A stretch of DNA of 64,000 nt. Origin: CALJXB01 sp965225935. Its GTDB lineage: Bacteria; Pseudomonadota; Alphaproteobacteria; Kiloniellales; JAKSDN01. Below, piece by piece: positions 36,125-45,554 of the stretch; the first letter of the stretch is position 1, and every line of letters starts with the position of its first letter. The translations under genes and the position numbers were made by a program. The DNA lies in contig CBDDCC010000013.1 of NCBI GenBank assembly GCA_965225935.1, positions 186,001 through 250,000 of the forward strand, given 5' to 3'. The notes below the pieces were generated by a model, which was not told where the DNA came from, did not search any database, and saw only the letters and a program-made list of their open reading frames with translations.

Positions 36125-36949
36125 TCACACGGCGGACTGGCATCGTTCCATGCAGGTCCGCACGACCTCCTCGGGGTCTCTCTTCCACCAATCCTGCTCC
36201 GAGAAGATCTCGACCTCGACGGGACCGCTGTAGCCAGCGCCCTCCATGGCACGGCGGATGCCTGGGATATCGATGACTCCGTCGCCCATCATGCCGCGGT
36301 CGAAGACCAGGTCCCGGGTCGGCACCAGCCAGTCGCTGACATGGAAGCCCACCAGACGATCCGAGCCCGCGCGTGCGATCTCGCGGTCCAGGTGCGGGTC
36401 CCACCAGACCTGATAGACATCGACGACGATGCCGAGTCCGGGCCCAAGGGAGTCGCAGAGATCGTTGGCGGCAGCCATCGTGTTGAGGCACGAGCGGTCG
36501 GCCGCGAGCATGGGGTGCAGCGGCTCCAGCGCCAGGACCACGCCGGCCTCACGGGCTGTCGGAAGCAGCTCCGCAACCGTCTCGCCAAAGAGCCCGCGTG
36601 CATGCGAGATGTCCTTGGAGCCCGATGGCAAACCACCCGGGAGCAGGAGGAGACAGGCCGCGGCCAGCTCTGCGGCTTCCTCTATGGCGGACCGGGCATC
36701 GTCCAATGCCTGTATTCGCGTTCTGCCGTCGGTTCCGCTGAAAGGACCCGCCCGGTTCAGTCCCGTAACCCACATGCCGTGGTCGCCGAGCACGCGCTTG
36801 GCGTCCCCAAGGCCGATCTCCGCAAGCTTGTCCCGCCAGATGGCAACGCCGTGAACGCCAAGACGGGCGTAACCCTCGACCGATTGGCGAAAGCCCCACT
36901 GGGTGCGGGTCGTCGCCTGGTTGATGGCAACGCGGCCGGGGTCGAGCAT
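36125..36949 (-). CDS. Sugar phosphate isomerase/epimerase-like TIM-barrel protein
   Basis: A 274-residue member of the AP-endonuclease-2 / xylose-isomerase-like fold. Conserved metal-ligand strands appear as VVLALEPLHPML, LGIVVDVYQVWWDPHL, RLVGFHVSDWL and PVEVEIFSEQDWW. The start is uncertain: ATG 36949 begins LDPGRVAINQATTR as relatives do, while GTG 36967 adds six residues. It is the first gene of the minus-strand importer operon. A 15-bp palindrome lies between it and the divergent IclR gene. It may isomerise an imported sugar or inositol-like compound. Confidence 0.85.
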   Translation of the reverse strand: MLDPGRVAINQATTRTQWGFRQSVEGYARLGVHGVAIWRDKLAEIGLGDAKRVLGDHGMWVTGLNRAGPFSGTDGRTRIQALDDARSAIEEAAELAAACLLLLPGGLPSGSKDISHARGLFGETVAELLPTAREAGVVLALEPLHPMLAADRSCLNTMAAANDLCDSLGPGLGIVVDVYQVWWDPHLDREIARAGSDRLVGFHVSDWLVPTRDLVFDRGMMGDGVIDIPGIRRAMEGAGYSGPVEVEIFSEQDWWKRDPEEVVRTCMERCQSAV

Positions 36950-36987
36950 CGAAGAAAGCCGGGACACCTGTTGACTAACTCTCGTTG

Positions 36988-37002
36988 TTCCGTTAAACGG
37001 AA
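36988..37002. promoter_or_regulatory. Perfect 15-bp palindrome, candidate IclR operator
   Basis: TTCCGTTAAACGGAA is symmetrical about its central A. It lies 38 bp upstream of the TIM-barrel gene and 33 bp upstream of the divergent IclR gene. IclR-family sites commonly contain inverted TTCCG-type half sites, so binding by the adjacent regulator is a strong inference. Confidence 0.75.
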
Positions 37003-37035
37003 TAGTGTTCTGGATGTAAACTAGGTTTCATATAC

Positions 37036-37863
37036 ATGTCAAGCACCTCGATATTGGAACGCTGTCTCGCGATCCTCGAAATCCTGGCCGAAGCGCCCGA
37101 GGGCCTGCCGCTCGGCGAGATCAGCGCCCAGACCGGCATGCCGAAAAGCGCCACCCATCGCATGCTCTCGGCCTTGGCCGAGAGCGGCTACGTCCGCCAG
37201 AGCGATAGTCGCGATTATCGGCTCACCATGAAGCTGGCGACCTTGGGGTTCCGCCACCTGGGCCAGACCGGTCTCATCGAGCATTGCCAGAAGGTCCTCG
37301 ACGTGCTCGCAGACGAGGTCGAGGAGCTGGTCCGCATGACCATCGTCGACGGCGACCGGCTGGTCTGGGTCGCCAAGGCGCAAGGGGCTCGGGGAAGCCT
37401 GGTCATGGATCCGGTCATGGGCCACGACGTCGTCCTTCACGCCACGGCGACGGGCAAGGTCTGGCTTGCGTCACTCTCGACCGAACAAGCCCTCAAAGTC
37501 GTCTTGCGCGATGGCTTCGGCACGCCCCAGGAACACGGCCCGAATGTCATTCAGTCCGTCGAGGCCCTGCTGGAGGAGCTGAAGGAAACCCGGGAACGGC
37601 GCTACGGCCTGGCATGGGAGGAAGCGGATCCGGGGATTGGGGCGGTGGCCGTGGGCATTCCCGCCACCCCGGATGAGGACTCTCCCTTGATCGGCACGGT
37701 CAGTGTCGCCGGACCCGTCTTCCGGCTGTCACGCGAGCAGCTGATCGACTTCGTGCCGCGGCTCGAGGCGGCCTCGCGGGAGCTTTGCGAGCTCGGGTCC
37801 CTGCTGAGGTTCTGGCGCGACGAATTCCGATCGACGAAACGGCGCGACCGAACAACGGGCTAG
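37036..37863 (+). CDS. IclR-family transcriptional regulator
   Basis: A 275-residue regulator. The winged helix-turn-helix is at residues 6-65 (LERCLAILEILAE, LGEISAQTGMPKSATHRMLSAL, YVRQSDSRDYRLTMKL). The effector domain contains VLHATATGKVWLASL and YGLAWEEADPGIGAVAVGIPA, the usual ligand-binding regions. It is divergent from the seven-gene importer operon and upstream of the sugar-acid operon starting at 37958. It probably controls the first and perhaps both. Confidence 0.92.
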   Translation: MSSTSILERCLAILEILAEAPEGLPLGEISAQTGMPKSATHRMLSALAESGYVRQSDSRDYRLTMKLATLGFRHLGQTGLIEHCQKVLDVLADEVEELVRMTIVDGDRLVWVAKAQGARGSLVMDPVMGHDVVLHATATGKVWLASLSTEQALKVVLRDGFGTPQEHGPNVIQSVEALLEELKETRERRYGLAWEEADPGIGAVAVGIPATPDEDSPLIGTVSVAGPVFRLSREQLIDFVPRLEAASRELCELGSLLRFWRDEFRSTKRRDRTTG

Positions 37864-37957
37864 CGCCGAAGACGATCGCACGAAGCATATGCGGTGGCGG
37901 CCGGAACAGAAAACCGAGCCCGCTTTGAAAGAGCAAAGTTGTTGGGGGTACAGGCAG

Positions 37958-38899
37958 ATGAATGAGTTCAGTGTCAGGGGTATCTTTGCGGCGCCGGTTC
38001 TTCCCATGACCCCTGACTTCGAGATCGACTGGGCGACCTTGCGATCCTACATCGATTGGGTTGCCGCTCAGGGGCCTGCAGCTATCGCCATGAACATGGA
38101 TGCGAGCGAGGTGCCTTCGCTCAATCGCGAAGAGCAGCTTGGGATCGTCGAAGTCTGCCGTGACGTGATCGCCGGGCGGTGCCCTCTCATCTCCGGTCTC
38201 ATGGCGTCCTCGACGGCGGACGCCGTGGCGTGGGGCAATGAACTGAAGGCGGCCGGCACGGAGGGGCTGGCGATCTTTCCACCCATGCCGACCTTCCTCG
38301 GAAAGCCCGTGCCGGGCGAGATGATCTACCGCTATCACGCGGCCATCGCAGAGAGCGTCGAACTGCCGATGATCGTGTTCCAGTTTCCGGTCGCCTGGGG
38401 TCCGGACTTCCCGCCTGATGTCCTGGCCCGCCTATCGGAACTGCCGCAGATCGTCGGCATGAAGGAAGCGTCCTTCGATGCCATGCGAACGACCGAGACG
38501 ATCGATGCGGCAAAACGCCTGCCCCGCAAAATCGGCATCCTGACGGGCAGCGACACCTTCATTTTCGAGGCCTTCGTCATGGGCTGCGACGGGGCTTTGA
38601 TCGGCTTCGCCGCGACCGGCACGGCCGAGATGGTGGCCATGCAGCGCGCCGTCGAAGAAGGTCGATACGCCGACGGCAAGGCGATCTGGGACCGATTAGG
38701 GCCGCTCGCTCGTTATGCCTGGCGCGATCCCTTGCGCGACTATCGCCCGCGCATGAAGGAGGTGCTCGTTGCGCAGGGGCTCATTCCCTGCGCCGCAGCT
38801 CGACCACCGCAACTGGGGGTAAGCGACGGGGAGCGTGCCGAGCTGCGCCGCCTTGCCGCCGAAGCCAAACTGTTGAGTGAAGAGTCCGTTGGCACATGA
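37958..38899 (+). CDS. DapA/N-acetylneuraminate lyase-family protein
   Basis: A 313-residue class I aldolase-fold enzyme. ATG 37958 (NEFSVRGIFAAPVLPMTPDF) is used; an upstream frame from 37889 lacks a site. The Schiff-base lysine is Lys169 (IVGMKEASFD). Two canonical features differ: the YNxP motif is FQFP (the Tyr is replaced) and the usual GTTGE loop is NMDASEVPSL. It is therefore not dihydrodipicolinate synthase itself. In a cluster with L-fuconate dehydratase it may be a 2-keto-3-deoxy sugar-acid aldolase or dehydratase. Confidence 0.82.
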   Translation: MNEFSVRGIFAAPVLPMTPDFEIDWATLRSYIDWVAAQGPAAIAMNMDASEVPSLNREEQLGIVEVCRDVIAGRCPLISGLMASSTADAVAWGNELKAAGTEGLAIFPPMPTFLGKPVPGEMIYRYHAAIAESVELPMIVFQFPVAWGPDFPPDVLARLSELPQIVGMKEASFDAMRTTETIDAAKRLPRKIGILTGSDTFIFEAFVMGCDGALIGFAATGTAEMVAMQRAVEEGRYADGKAIWDRLGPLARYAWRDPLRDYRPRMKEVLVAQGLIPCAAARPPQLGVSDGERAELRRLAAEAKLLSEESVGT

Positions 38900-38966
38900 G
38901 GGGGAGGGTCTGGGCTCGATCGATCTCCCGAGGCCCTCGACCCTCACAAGAAGACCGCCGGCATCA

Positions 38967-40652
38967 ATGCTTCTGGATCCTATCGAGGTTAGGGGCGTCA
39001 GGATACCCAATCGGGTGGTTATGCCGGCGATGACCACGCGTCTTGCGGCCGCGGACGGATCCGTGACCGATGACCTGATCGCCTACTACGAGGCACGGGC
39101 ACGAGGTGGCGTCGGCTTGATAACACTGGAACTCAGTTCGCCCCACCCCTCGGGAAAGCACCGTCGCAATGAACTCGGAGTGTATGACGACTGCTACGAA
39201 GAGGGTTTGCGCCGGCTCGTCGGTCGGCTCCAGGAACACGGCACAAAGGTCTCGATTCAAATCGGCCATGCCGGCAGCCACGCGCGACCCGATGTCACGG
39301 GCACGGAGGCGATCGCGCCGTCCACGGTCCCGCACCCAGTCCAAGAAGGCGATCACAAGACGGTGAGACCCCGCGCGCTCACGACGGAAGAGATCCAGGA
39401 TGTTGTCGGGTGGTATGCCGAGACGGCGGCCAGGATGAAACGCATCGGCCTCGACCTCATCGAGCTCCAGGGCGCCCACGACTATCTCATTGCCCAGTTC
39501 CTGTCTCCGGCGGACAACAAGCGGAACGACCGTTACGGCGGCAATGTCGCCAACCGGGCCCGCTTCGCCCTGGAAGTGCTGGCTGCTTGCCGCAGGGCTG
39601 CCGGCGACATGCCGATCTCCTTTCGCATGAACGGCGATGAGTTTGCGCCGGGAGGTTTCACGAAAGTCGATGCCGTCGCCCTTGCGCCCATGCTCGAGGC
39701 CGCCGGGGCCGATTTGATCAGCGTTTCGGGCGGCTCACATCGCTCTCGGCCAATTCGCCAGAGCACCGTTCCCTCTATGTCGGGCCCCACTGGCCTGCTG
39801 GTGCCCCTGTCCCGGGCAGTGAAAGCCTCTGTCAAGGTTCCCGTGGTTGCGGTTGGCCGATTGCACGATCCGCAACTGGCCGAATCGGTTTTGAAGGACG
39901 GTTCCGCCGACATGATCGCCCTCGGCCGCGCTCTGCTCGCCGACCCGGAGTGGGTCAACAAGGTCCGGGAGCAGCGGATCGAGGAGATTCGGCCCTGCAT
40001 CGCCTGCAACACCTGCGTCGATTCTCTGCGCGGGGGGAGCAGCGTCATCTGCCTGGCCAACCCCTTCACGGCACGGGAACGCTCATTGATCGCCAAGGCC
40101 ACGCGATCGCCCAAGAACGTCACGGTCCTCGGGGGTGGTCCGGCCGGCATGGCGGCCGCCATCCAGCTGGCACAACGGGGTCACCGGGTAAGGCTCTACG
40201 AGCGGTCGGATCGCCTCGGCGGGAAACTGCAGTTCGCCTATTTGGCGCCCTTCTTTCAGAACGTCCACAGCTCACGAGAGCACCTCATGAAACTGGTGGA
40301 TTACCTCGCGCGGATGACGCGGCGCTCGGGGGTAGAGGTGGTGCTCGGAAGACAATTGGAGCCATCGGAGGTCGTGGGCGAGAACCCCGACGCCGTAGTG
40401 GTTGCAACCGGAGCGCCATACCCGCCGGGCATGTTGAGCCTCTTGAAGATGTCGTGGGCACGTCGCCTGGCAAGACTTCCCTTTTTGCGCAAGCTCTTCC
40501 TGAAAATACGATTGCCGGCAGGTCGCGCGCTCGTCGATGCGCTGAACCGCTCAGGTGTCGAAACCCACGTGGTGGGCGACCACAGCGGGACGCGTGGCGT
40601 TCAGGAAGCCCTGCTGCGCGGCACCGAGATAGGAGTGCAACTGGGACGATGA
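38967..40652 (+). CDS. OYE/2,4-dienoyl-CoA reductase-family flavoprotein
   Basis: A 561-residue multidomain flavoprotein. The N-terminal FMN barrel (residues 1-330) has LDPIEVRGVRIPNRVVMPAM, QIGHAGSHAR and LQGAHDYLIAQFLSPADNKR. The cysteine cluster CIACNTCVD, with a later CLANP, should bind 4Fe-4S. The C-terminal Rossmann domain begins VTVLGGGPAGMAAAIQLAQRG. Relatives have about 650-700 residues; here the second nucleotide domain is short and ends early (GVQEALLRGTEIG). The stop overlaps the next start (ATGA). ATG 38967 lacks a clear ribosome site. Confidence 0.85.
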   Translation: MLLDPIEVRGVRIPNRVVMPAMTTRLAAADGSVTDDLIAYYEARARGGVGLITLELSSPHPSGKHRRNELGVYDDCYEEGLRRLVGRLQEHGTKVSIQIGHAGSHARPDVTGTEAIAPSTVPHPVQEGDHKTVRPRALTTEEIQDVVGWYAETAARMKRIGLDLIELQGAHDYLIAQFLSPADNKRNDRYGGNVANRARFALEVLAACRRAAGDMPISFRMNGDEFAPGGFTKVDAVALAPMLEAAGADLISVSGGSHRSRPIRQSTVPSMSGPTGLLVPLSRAVKASVKVPVVAVGRLHDPQLAESVLKDGSADMIALGRALLADPEWVNKVREQRIEEIRPCIACNTCVDSLRGGSSVICLANPFTARERSLIAKATRSPKNVTVLGGGPAGMAAAIQLAQRGHRVRLYERSDRLGGKLQFAYLAPFFQNVHSSREHLMKLVDYLARMTRRSGVEVVLGRQLEPSEVVGENPDAVVVATGAPYPPGMLSLLKMSWARRLARLPFLRKLFLKIRLPAGRALVDALNRSGVETHVVGDHSGTRGVQEALLRGTEIGVQLGR

Positions 40653-41830
40653 CTCAAGCCACGCCACTGGCGACGCAAGGCCGGTCGGTCCTCCCGACCG
40701 ACCCGGAAACCGCGACCTTGGTGTTTCGCGCGATGACCTCCCGGGGCCCCGCTCTCTGCACCCTGAGGGGTGGGGCGGCAATCGATATCACACCTACCTT
40801 TCCAACCCTGGCGCATCTTCTGCACAGCCCGTCGCCGGGGGCCTCGCTCGGAACGGCAGACGGCTCCGCGCTCGGATCCATCGACGAGATCATCGCCAAC
40901 AGCGACGAAGCGGCCCGCGAGGCATCGGCGCCCTATCTGCTCGCCCCGATCGACCTGCAGGCGGTGAAGGCCTGCGGCGTGACATTCGCCAGGAGCATGG
41001 TGGAGCGGGTGGTGGAGGAGATGACCGGCGGCGACCCAAGCAAGGCGGAGACGGCGCGCATCGAGCTCTCGGCCCAGGTCGGTGGCCGGCTGGACGAGAT
41101 CACGCCCGGGTCAGCGGAAGCCGAGGCGCTGAAGGCGCTACTTCTAGAGAAGGGCTTATGGTCGCAGTATCTCGAAGTCGGCATCGGCCCCGACGCCGAA
41201 ATCTTCACCAAGGCCCAACCCCTGTCGTCGGTCGGTTATGGCGCCACGGTCGGTCTGCATCCCCGGTCCGGCTGGAACAACCCTGAGCCGGAAGTGGTGC
41301 TCGTGTGCGATCCACGAGGAGAGATCGTCGGGGCGACCCTCGGCAACGACGTCAACCTCCGCGATTTCGAAGGCCGCAGCGCTCTGCTGCTGGGCCGGAG
41401 CAAGGACAACAATGCCTCCAGTGCTATCGGACCGTTCATTCGCCTGTTCGATGACGGCTTTGGGCTGGAGGACGTCCGGCAATTGACTCTGGACCTGAGA
41501 GTCGAGGGGCCGGATGGCTTCGTCCTCGAGGACACCAGCAACATGTCGGCGATCAGCCGGGATCCGGCCAGCCTCGCCGAGCAGCTTTTCGACTGCCACC
41601 AGTACCCGGACGGCGCGGCGCTCTACACAGGTACACTCTTCGCACCGACCCAGGACCGCGGCGAGCCAGGACAGGGCTTCACACACAAGCTCGGCGACAT
41701 CGTATCCATTTCCACTCCAGCGCTCGGAACGCTTGCCAACCGAGTCGGACTCGCCTCCGAGCTGCCGCCCTGGCAGTTCGGTGCGGTCGAGCTCTTCCGC
41801 TCGCTCGCCCAGCGCGGAATCACGGTTTGA
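40649..41830 (+). CDS. Fumarylacetoacetate hydrolase-family protein, sugar-acid type
   Basis: A 393-residue protein. Its ATG overlaps the upstream stop; a longer in-frame reading from 39950 is a shadow. The C-terminal FAH domain shows TVGLHPRSGWNNPEPEVVLV, GATLGNDVNLRDFEGRSALL and KDNNASSAIGPFIRLFD, the set seen in KdaD/araD1-type 2-keto-3-deoxypentonate dehydratases and diketo-deoxy-sugar-acid hydrolases. Next to L-fuconate dehydratase, a role in turnover of 2-keto-3-deoxy-L-fuconate or its 2,4-diketo form is reasonable. Confidence 0.82.
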   Translation: MTQATPLATQGRSVLPTDPETATLVFRAMTSRGPALCTLRGGAAIDITPTFPTLAHLLHSPSPGASLGTADGSALGSIDEIIANSDEAAREASAPYLLAPIDLQAVKACGVTFARSMVERVVEEMTGGDPSKAETARIELSAQVGGRLDEITPGSAEAEALKALLLEKGLWSQYLEVGIGPDAEIFTKAQPLSSVGYGATVGLHPRSGWNNPEPEVVLVCDPRGEIVGATLGNDVNLRDFEGRSALLLGRSKDNNASSAIGPFIRLFDDGFGLEDVRQLTLDLRVEGPDGFVLEDTSNMSAISRDPASLAEQLFDCHQYPDGAALYTGTLFAPTQDRGEPGQGFTHKLGDIVSISTPALGTLANRVGLASELPPWQFGAVELFRSLAQRGITV

Positions 41831-41832
41831 GT

Positions 41833-43479
41833 ATGGCGATGTCCGTTCAAACTTCGGCCCGGCCGCAGACGAATCGTTCAGAGGCAAGCAAGTTCGATGC
41901 GATCATTGTCGGCGGCGGGCACAACGGCCTCGTCTGCGGTGGATATCTCGCCAAAGCCGGGCTCAAAACCCTGGTCTTGGAACGGCGTCCCGTTATCGGC
42001 GGCGCCGCCGTATCCGAAGAGGTCGTGCCCGGCTTCATCTTTTCGGTCTTTTCCTATGGCCTCGGCCATTTGCATCCCAAAGTGTACCGCGACCTAGAGC
42101 TGGAGCGCTTCGGGCTGCGAACGGTTAGCTTCGGTGACACTTTCGTCCCGATCACGAGGAAAGAGTTCTTCCTCCATAGCAGCGATACGGCCACGACACA
42201 GCGTCACATTGCGCGCTTCTCACAAAAGGACGCGGCGCGCTATCCGGAGTTTCTCGACTTTCTCGCAGCCCTGAGCCCGATCATGCACCAGTTGCTCCTG
42301 GAGACTCCCGTCGATCCGGCCAAGCGTGACTGGCGGTCCTTCAAGAAGACCTTTGCCTTTCTCTGGAAGTACCGAAGGATTGGCGACCGTCTCTATGACA
42401 TGACCGATCTCTTCACACAGAGCGCCGACGAGTTCCTGTCGCAATGGTTCGAGAGCAGCGTGATCCGCGCCCATTTCTCCTATTGGGCGGGCGTGGGCAA
42501 CATGATGGGCCCAAAGACACCGGGATCGGCCTGGGCGACGCTCTATTACCTCTTCACCATGGAGACACATGGCGGCGTGCCGCGCGGCCAGGTGGTCGGG
42601 GGCATGGGTAGTGTCAGCCAGGCCATCGCGACCGCTGGCCGAAGTCTCGGCCTGGAGGTCAGGTCGGACAGCGAAGTGGTCAAGGTCGAAACGCGGAACG
42701 GACGCGTCATGGGCGTCGTGACAGGAGACGGGTCGGACTATTCCGCGCCTATCATCGTCAGCAATGCCCACTGCAAGGTGTTGTTCGACAATCTTGTGGG
42801 GGAGGCGGCGCTTCCGAATGGTTTCCTCGACGATATTCGTCGATTCAAGACACATTCCACGGCCTGGAAGATCAACATCGCCTGCGAGGCACCGCCGGAA
42901 TTCACCGCATTCGACCGGAACGAGAGCGGGACCGACCATTGCGCCTTCGCCCACATCGGACCCGATGTCGACTACCTTGAGCGTGCCTACGACGACGCCA
43001 AGTATGGCTGGTATTCCGCGCGACCTTGGATGACCGCCGCGACGCCGTCGCTCGCCGACGAAAGCCTGGCGCCGAGCGGCAAGCATGTGGTCAATCTCTA
43101 CGGCGGACACGCACCCTACGAACTGAAGAACGCCAGTTGGGAGACGGAAAGAGACCGCTTCGTCGATAGCGTCATGAGCGTCATGGATGACTTTGCACCG
43201 GGCTTTTCGAGCAGCGTGATCGATATGCAGGTTCTCCTGCCGCCCGACATCGAACGCATCCTCAACATTCCGAACGGCCACATCCTGCATGGCGAGATGT
43301 CACCCGATCAGCTCTTCTTCAAGAGGCCTGTTCCCCACTACGCCGACTACCGCACGCCGATCGATGGCCTCTACCAGTGCGGTTCCTCCTGCCACCCAGG
43401 CGGCTGCGTCAGTGGAATCCCGGGCCACAATGCCGCGCGAGAGATCCTGCGTGACCACAGCAGAGGCAGGCGCCTATGA
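41833..43479 (+). CDS. FAD-dependent oxidoreductase, phytoene-desaturase/PYROXD2-like
   Basis: A 548-residue flavoprotein. The FAD-binding dinucleotide fold is DAIIVGGGHNGLVCGGYLAKAG with LVLERRPVIGGAA. Later motifs are GVPRGQVVGGMGSVSQAIA, IVSNAHCKVLFDNLVG and, at the C-terminus, GLYQCGSSCHPGGCVSGIPGHNAA, typical of PYROXD2 and carotene-desaturase relatives. ATG 41833 is used; a TTG at 41827 overlaps the previous stop. The substrate is unknown. It is flanked by sugar-acid enzymes, so an oxidised alicyclic substrate is possible. It overlaps the next gene by 4 bp. Confidence 0.85.
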   Translation: MAMSVQTSARPQTNRSEASKFDAIIVGGGHNGLVCGGYLAKAGLKTLVLERRPVIGGAAVSEEVVPGFIFSVFSYGLGHLHPKVYRDLELERFGLRTVSFGDTFVPITRKEFFLHSSDTATTQRHIARFSQKDAARYPEFLDFLAALSPIMHQLLLETPVDPAKRDWRSFKKTFAFLWKYRRIGDRLYDMTDLFTQSADEFLSQWFESSVIRAHFSYWAGVGNMMGPKTPGSAWATLYYLFTMETHGGVPRGQVVGGMGSVSQAIATAGRSLGLEVRSDSEVVKVETRNGRVMGVVTGDGSDYSAPIIVSNAHCKVLFDNLVGEAALPNGFLDDIRRFKTHSTAWKINIACEAPPEFTAFDRNESGTDHCAFAHIGPDVDYLERAYDDAKYGWYSARPWMTAATPSLADESLAPSGKHVVNLYGGHAPYELKNASWETERDRFVDSVMSVMDDFAPGFSSSVIDMQVLLPPDIERILNIPNGHILHGEMSPDQLFFKRPVPHYADYRTPIDGLYQCGSSCHPGGCVSGIPGHNAAREILRDHSRGRRL

Positions 43480-44807
43480 CCGCGAAGATCACCAGGATCA
43501 CCGCCCGTGATATCCGCTTCCCGACCTCCCGGCAGCTCGACGGCTCCGACGCCATGAACCCGGCGCCAGACTACTCCGCCGCCTACGTCGTCCTGGAGAC
43601 CGATCACCCGGACGGCCACACCGGGCACGGCCTGACCTTCACCATCGGCCGGGGCAACGAGCTCTGCGTCGCCGCCATCCGGTCCCTGGCGCCCCTCCTC
43701 GACGGCCAGGAGCTCGACGCGGCCTTCGCCGACATGGGCGCGATCTGGCGGCGGGTCACGGGCGACAGCCAGCTGCGCTGGGTCGGGCCGGAGAAGGGGG
43801 TGATCCACCTGGCGTCGGCGGCTTTGCTCAACGCCCTCTGGGACCTCTACGCCAAGGTCGAGTGCAAGCCTGTCTGGCGCCTGCTCGCCGACATGACGCC
43901 GGACGAGCTCATCGCGCTGGTCGATTGGCGCTACCTCCTCGACGCGCTCTCGCCGGAAGAAGCAAGAGACATCCTGGAGAGCCGACAGGACGGCAAGGCT
44001 GCGCGCATCGCCGAGATGGAGCGCGACGGTTATCCGGCCTATACCACGTCGGCCGGCTGGCTCGGCTATTCCGACGAGAGGATGCGCCAGCTCGTACGCG
44101 AGGCTGTCGCCCAGGGTTGGAGCCACTTCAAGATGAAGGTGGGCGCCGACATCGAGGACGACCTGCGCCGGGCCGCCCTGCTGCGGGAGGAGATCGGGCC
44201 GGACCGCAAGCTGATGATGGATGCCAATCAGGTCTGGGGCGTCGGGGAGGCGATCGCCAGCACCAGGCGATTGGCCGCCTACGATCCCTGGTGGATGGAG
44301 GAGCCGACCAGCCCGGACGATATCCTGGGCCACGCCGCAATTGCCGAGGCGGTGGCGCCGGTGGCCGTGGCGACCGGCGAGCACTGCCACAACGCGGTCA
44401 TGTTCAAGCAGCTCTTCCAGGCCGGGGCGATTCGCTTCTGCCAGCTCGACTCCTGCCGCCTGGCCAGCCTCAACGAGATCCTCGCCGTCCTGCTGATGGC
44501 CGAGAAGTTCGGCCTCCCGGTCTGTCCTCATGCCGGCGGCGTCGGGCTCTGCGAGTACGTTCAGCACATCGCCATCTTCGACTATGTTGCAGTCTCCGCC
44601 TCCCTGGAGAACCGGGTGCTCGAGTACGTCGACCACCTGCACGAGCACTTTCTCGATCCCGTGGTGATCAAGGACGGCCGCTACATGCCGCCCACGGCAC
44701 CGGGCTACAGCGCCGCCATGCGCCCCGAGAGCCTCGACGCACACGACTATCCGAACGGCCCAGTCTGGCGGCACGTACCAGCGCCACTAAACGGCAATGG
44801 ATCGTGA
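43476..44807 (+). CDS. fucD: L-fuconate dehydratase
   Basis: A 443-residue enolase-superfamily enzyme that dehydrates L-fuconate to 2-keto-3-deoxy-L-fuconate. The catalytic residues are visible: Lys219 and Lys221 (HFKMKVGAD), metal ligands Asp249 (MMDANQVWG), Glu275 (WWMEEPTSP) and Glu302 (TGEHCHN), and the general base His352 with Asp325 (CPHAGGVGLCEYVQH). These match the known enzyme one residue shifted. It is the last gene of the operon and gives the best clue to its substrate: L-fucose/L-fuconate or a related 6-deoxy sugar acid. Confidence 0.93.
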   Translation: MTAKITRITARDIRFPTSRQLDGSDAMNPAPDYSAAYVVLETDHPDGHTGHGLTFTIGRGNELCVAAIRSLAPLLDGQELDAAFADMGAIWRRVTGDSQLRWVGPEKGVIHLASAALLNALWDLYAKVECKPVWRLLADMTPDELIALVDWRYLLDALSPEEARDILESRQDGKAARIAEMERDGYPAYTTSAGWLGYSDERMRQLVREAVAQGWSHFKMKVGADIEDDLRRAALLREEIGPDRKLMMDANQVWGVGEAIASTRRLAAYDPWWMEEPTSPDDILGHAAIAEAVAPVAVATGEHCHNAVMFKQLFQAGAIRFCQLDSCRLASLNEILAVLLMAEKFGLPVCPHAGGVGLCEYVQHIAIFDYVAVSASLENRVLEYVDHLHEHFLDPVVIKDGRYMPPTAPGYSAAMRPESLDAHDYPNGPVWRHVPAPLNGNGS

Positions 44808-45554
44808 ACGCGACAAAGACCAGGGCGAAGATTCTCCCTGCCACCTGAAACTCCGGCGGCATCACGCCGCCGGCCCTTCTTCGAGAGGCCCGGATACGTC
44901 GACTTACTTCCGGCGTTTCGCACCTTTCTCAAGAGAACTGAGGACTGTCCGCACCTGCAGGTAGGTTGATCGCGCCATCAGGGAGCACTATGGCACGTGG
45001 ACCGAGTGTTCCGCGCATTCATACTTCGCATGCCAGTGGGCAAAGCCATCCAGAATGGGGAGCAAACCAGTTGGGCGCGGCTTCGAGCTTCTACCAATAG
45101 CGTCGAGGCCGGCAGCGCCGAGTAACTGAACGACTTCGTCGAACGGATGGTCGGGTCTGCCAACATGCAGATGAGACGACTGCTTTGTTGTTCCGGCCCC
45201 CATGAAGAGATGGGCCCGCCTCACGAGGGAGATAGCGGGTCGATCATACGATGCTGTCGGATCCTGCAACGAGGAACAGCGTCATGCACTGCGATCCGAA
45301 CGACCGATTTCTGCAGAGAAAGCAGACCTTAAAGTCGCTCGCGAAGAACGGCAGTTCTTGGCCGACTCCTGCCCTCGGACTGGCTGGATTTGGCCGCCGA
45401 CAACCTGCTCGATCTAGCCATCAATTGGGCGGCGGCTGGCAATGCGCCACGGGAATTCCCTGTTTAATCCCTGTTCCGTCGAATAGGGAATTTGGGCATA
45501 AACACGAGTCAATTCAACGATTTACACGGAGTGTCACAGCTTGATCAGGGCTGA
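44808..45554. other. Gene-poor stretch with decayed coding remnant
   Basis: No intact gene was found. The plus-strand reading 45369-45467 (LPSDWLDLAADNLLDLAINW, then AAAGNAPREFPV and a stop) looks coding but is frameshifted from AREERQFLAD just before it. A weaker copy of the same end occurs before repeat A (LVDSAISKATGHAF near 20080-20120). In both places the coding end runs directly into ATTCCCTG repeats. I do not recognise the family. Confidence 0.45.

Noticed and set aside
43371..44774. 467-codon minus-strand frame opposite L-fuconate dehydratase
   Set aside because: Fully antisense to a gene with all catalytic residues in place; no family resemblance.
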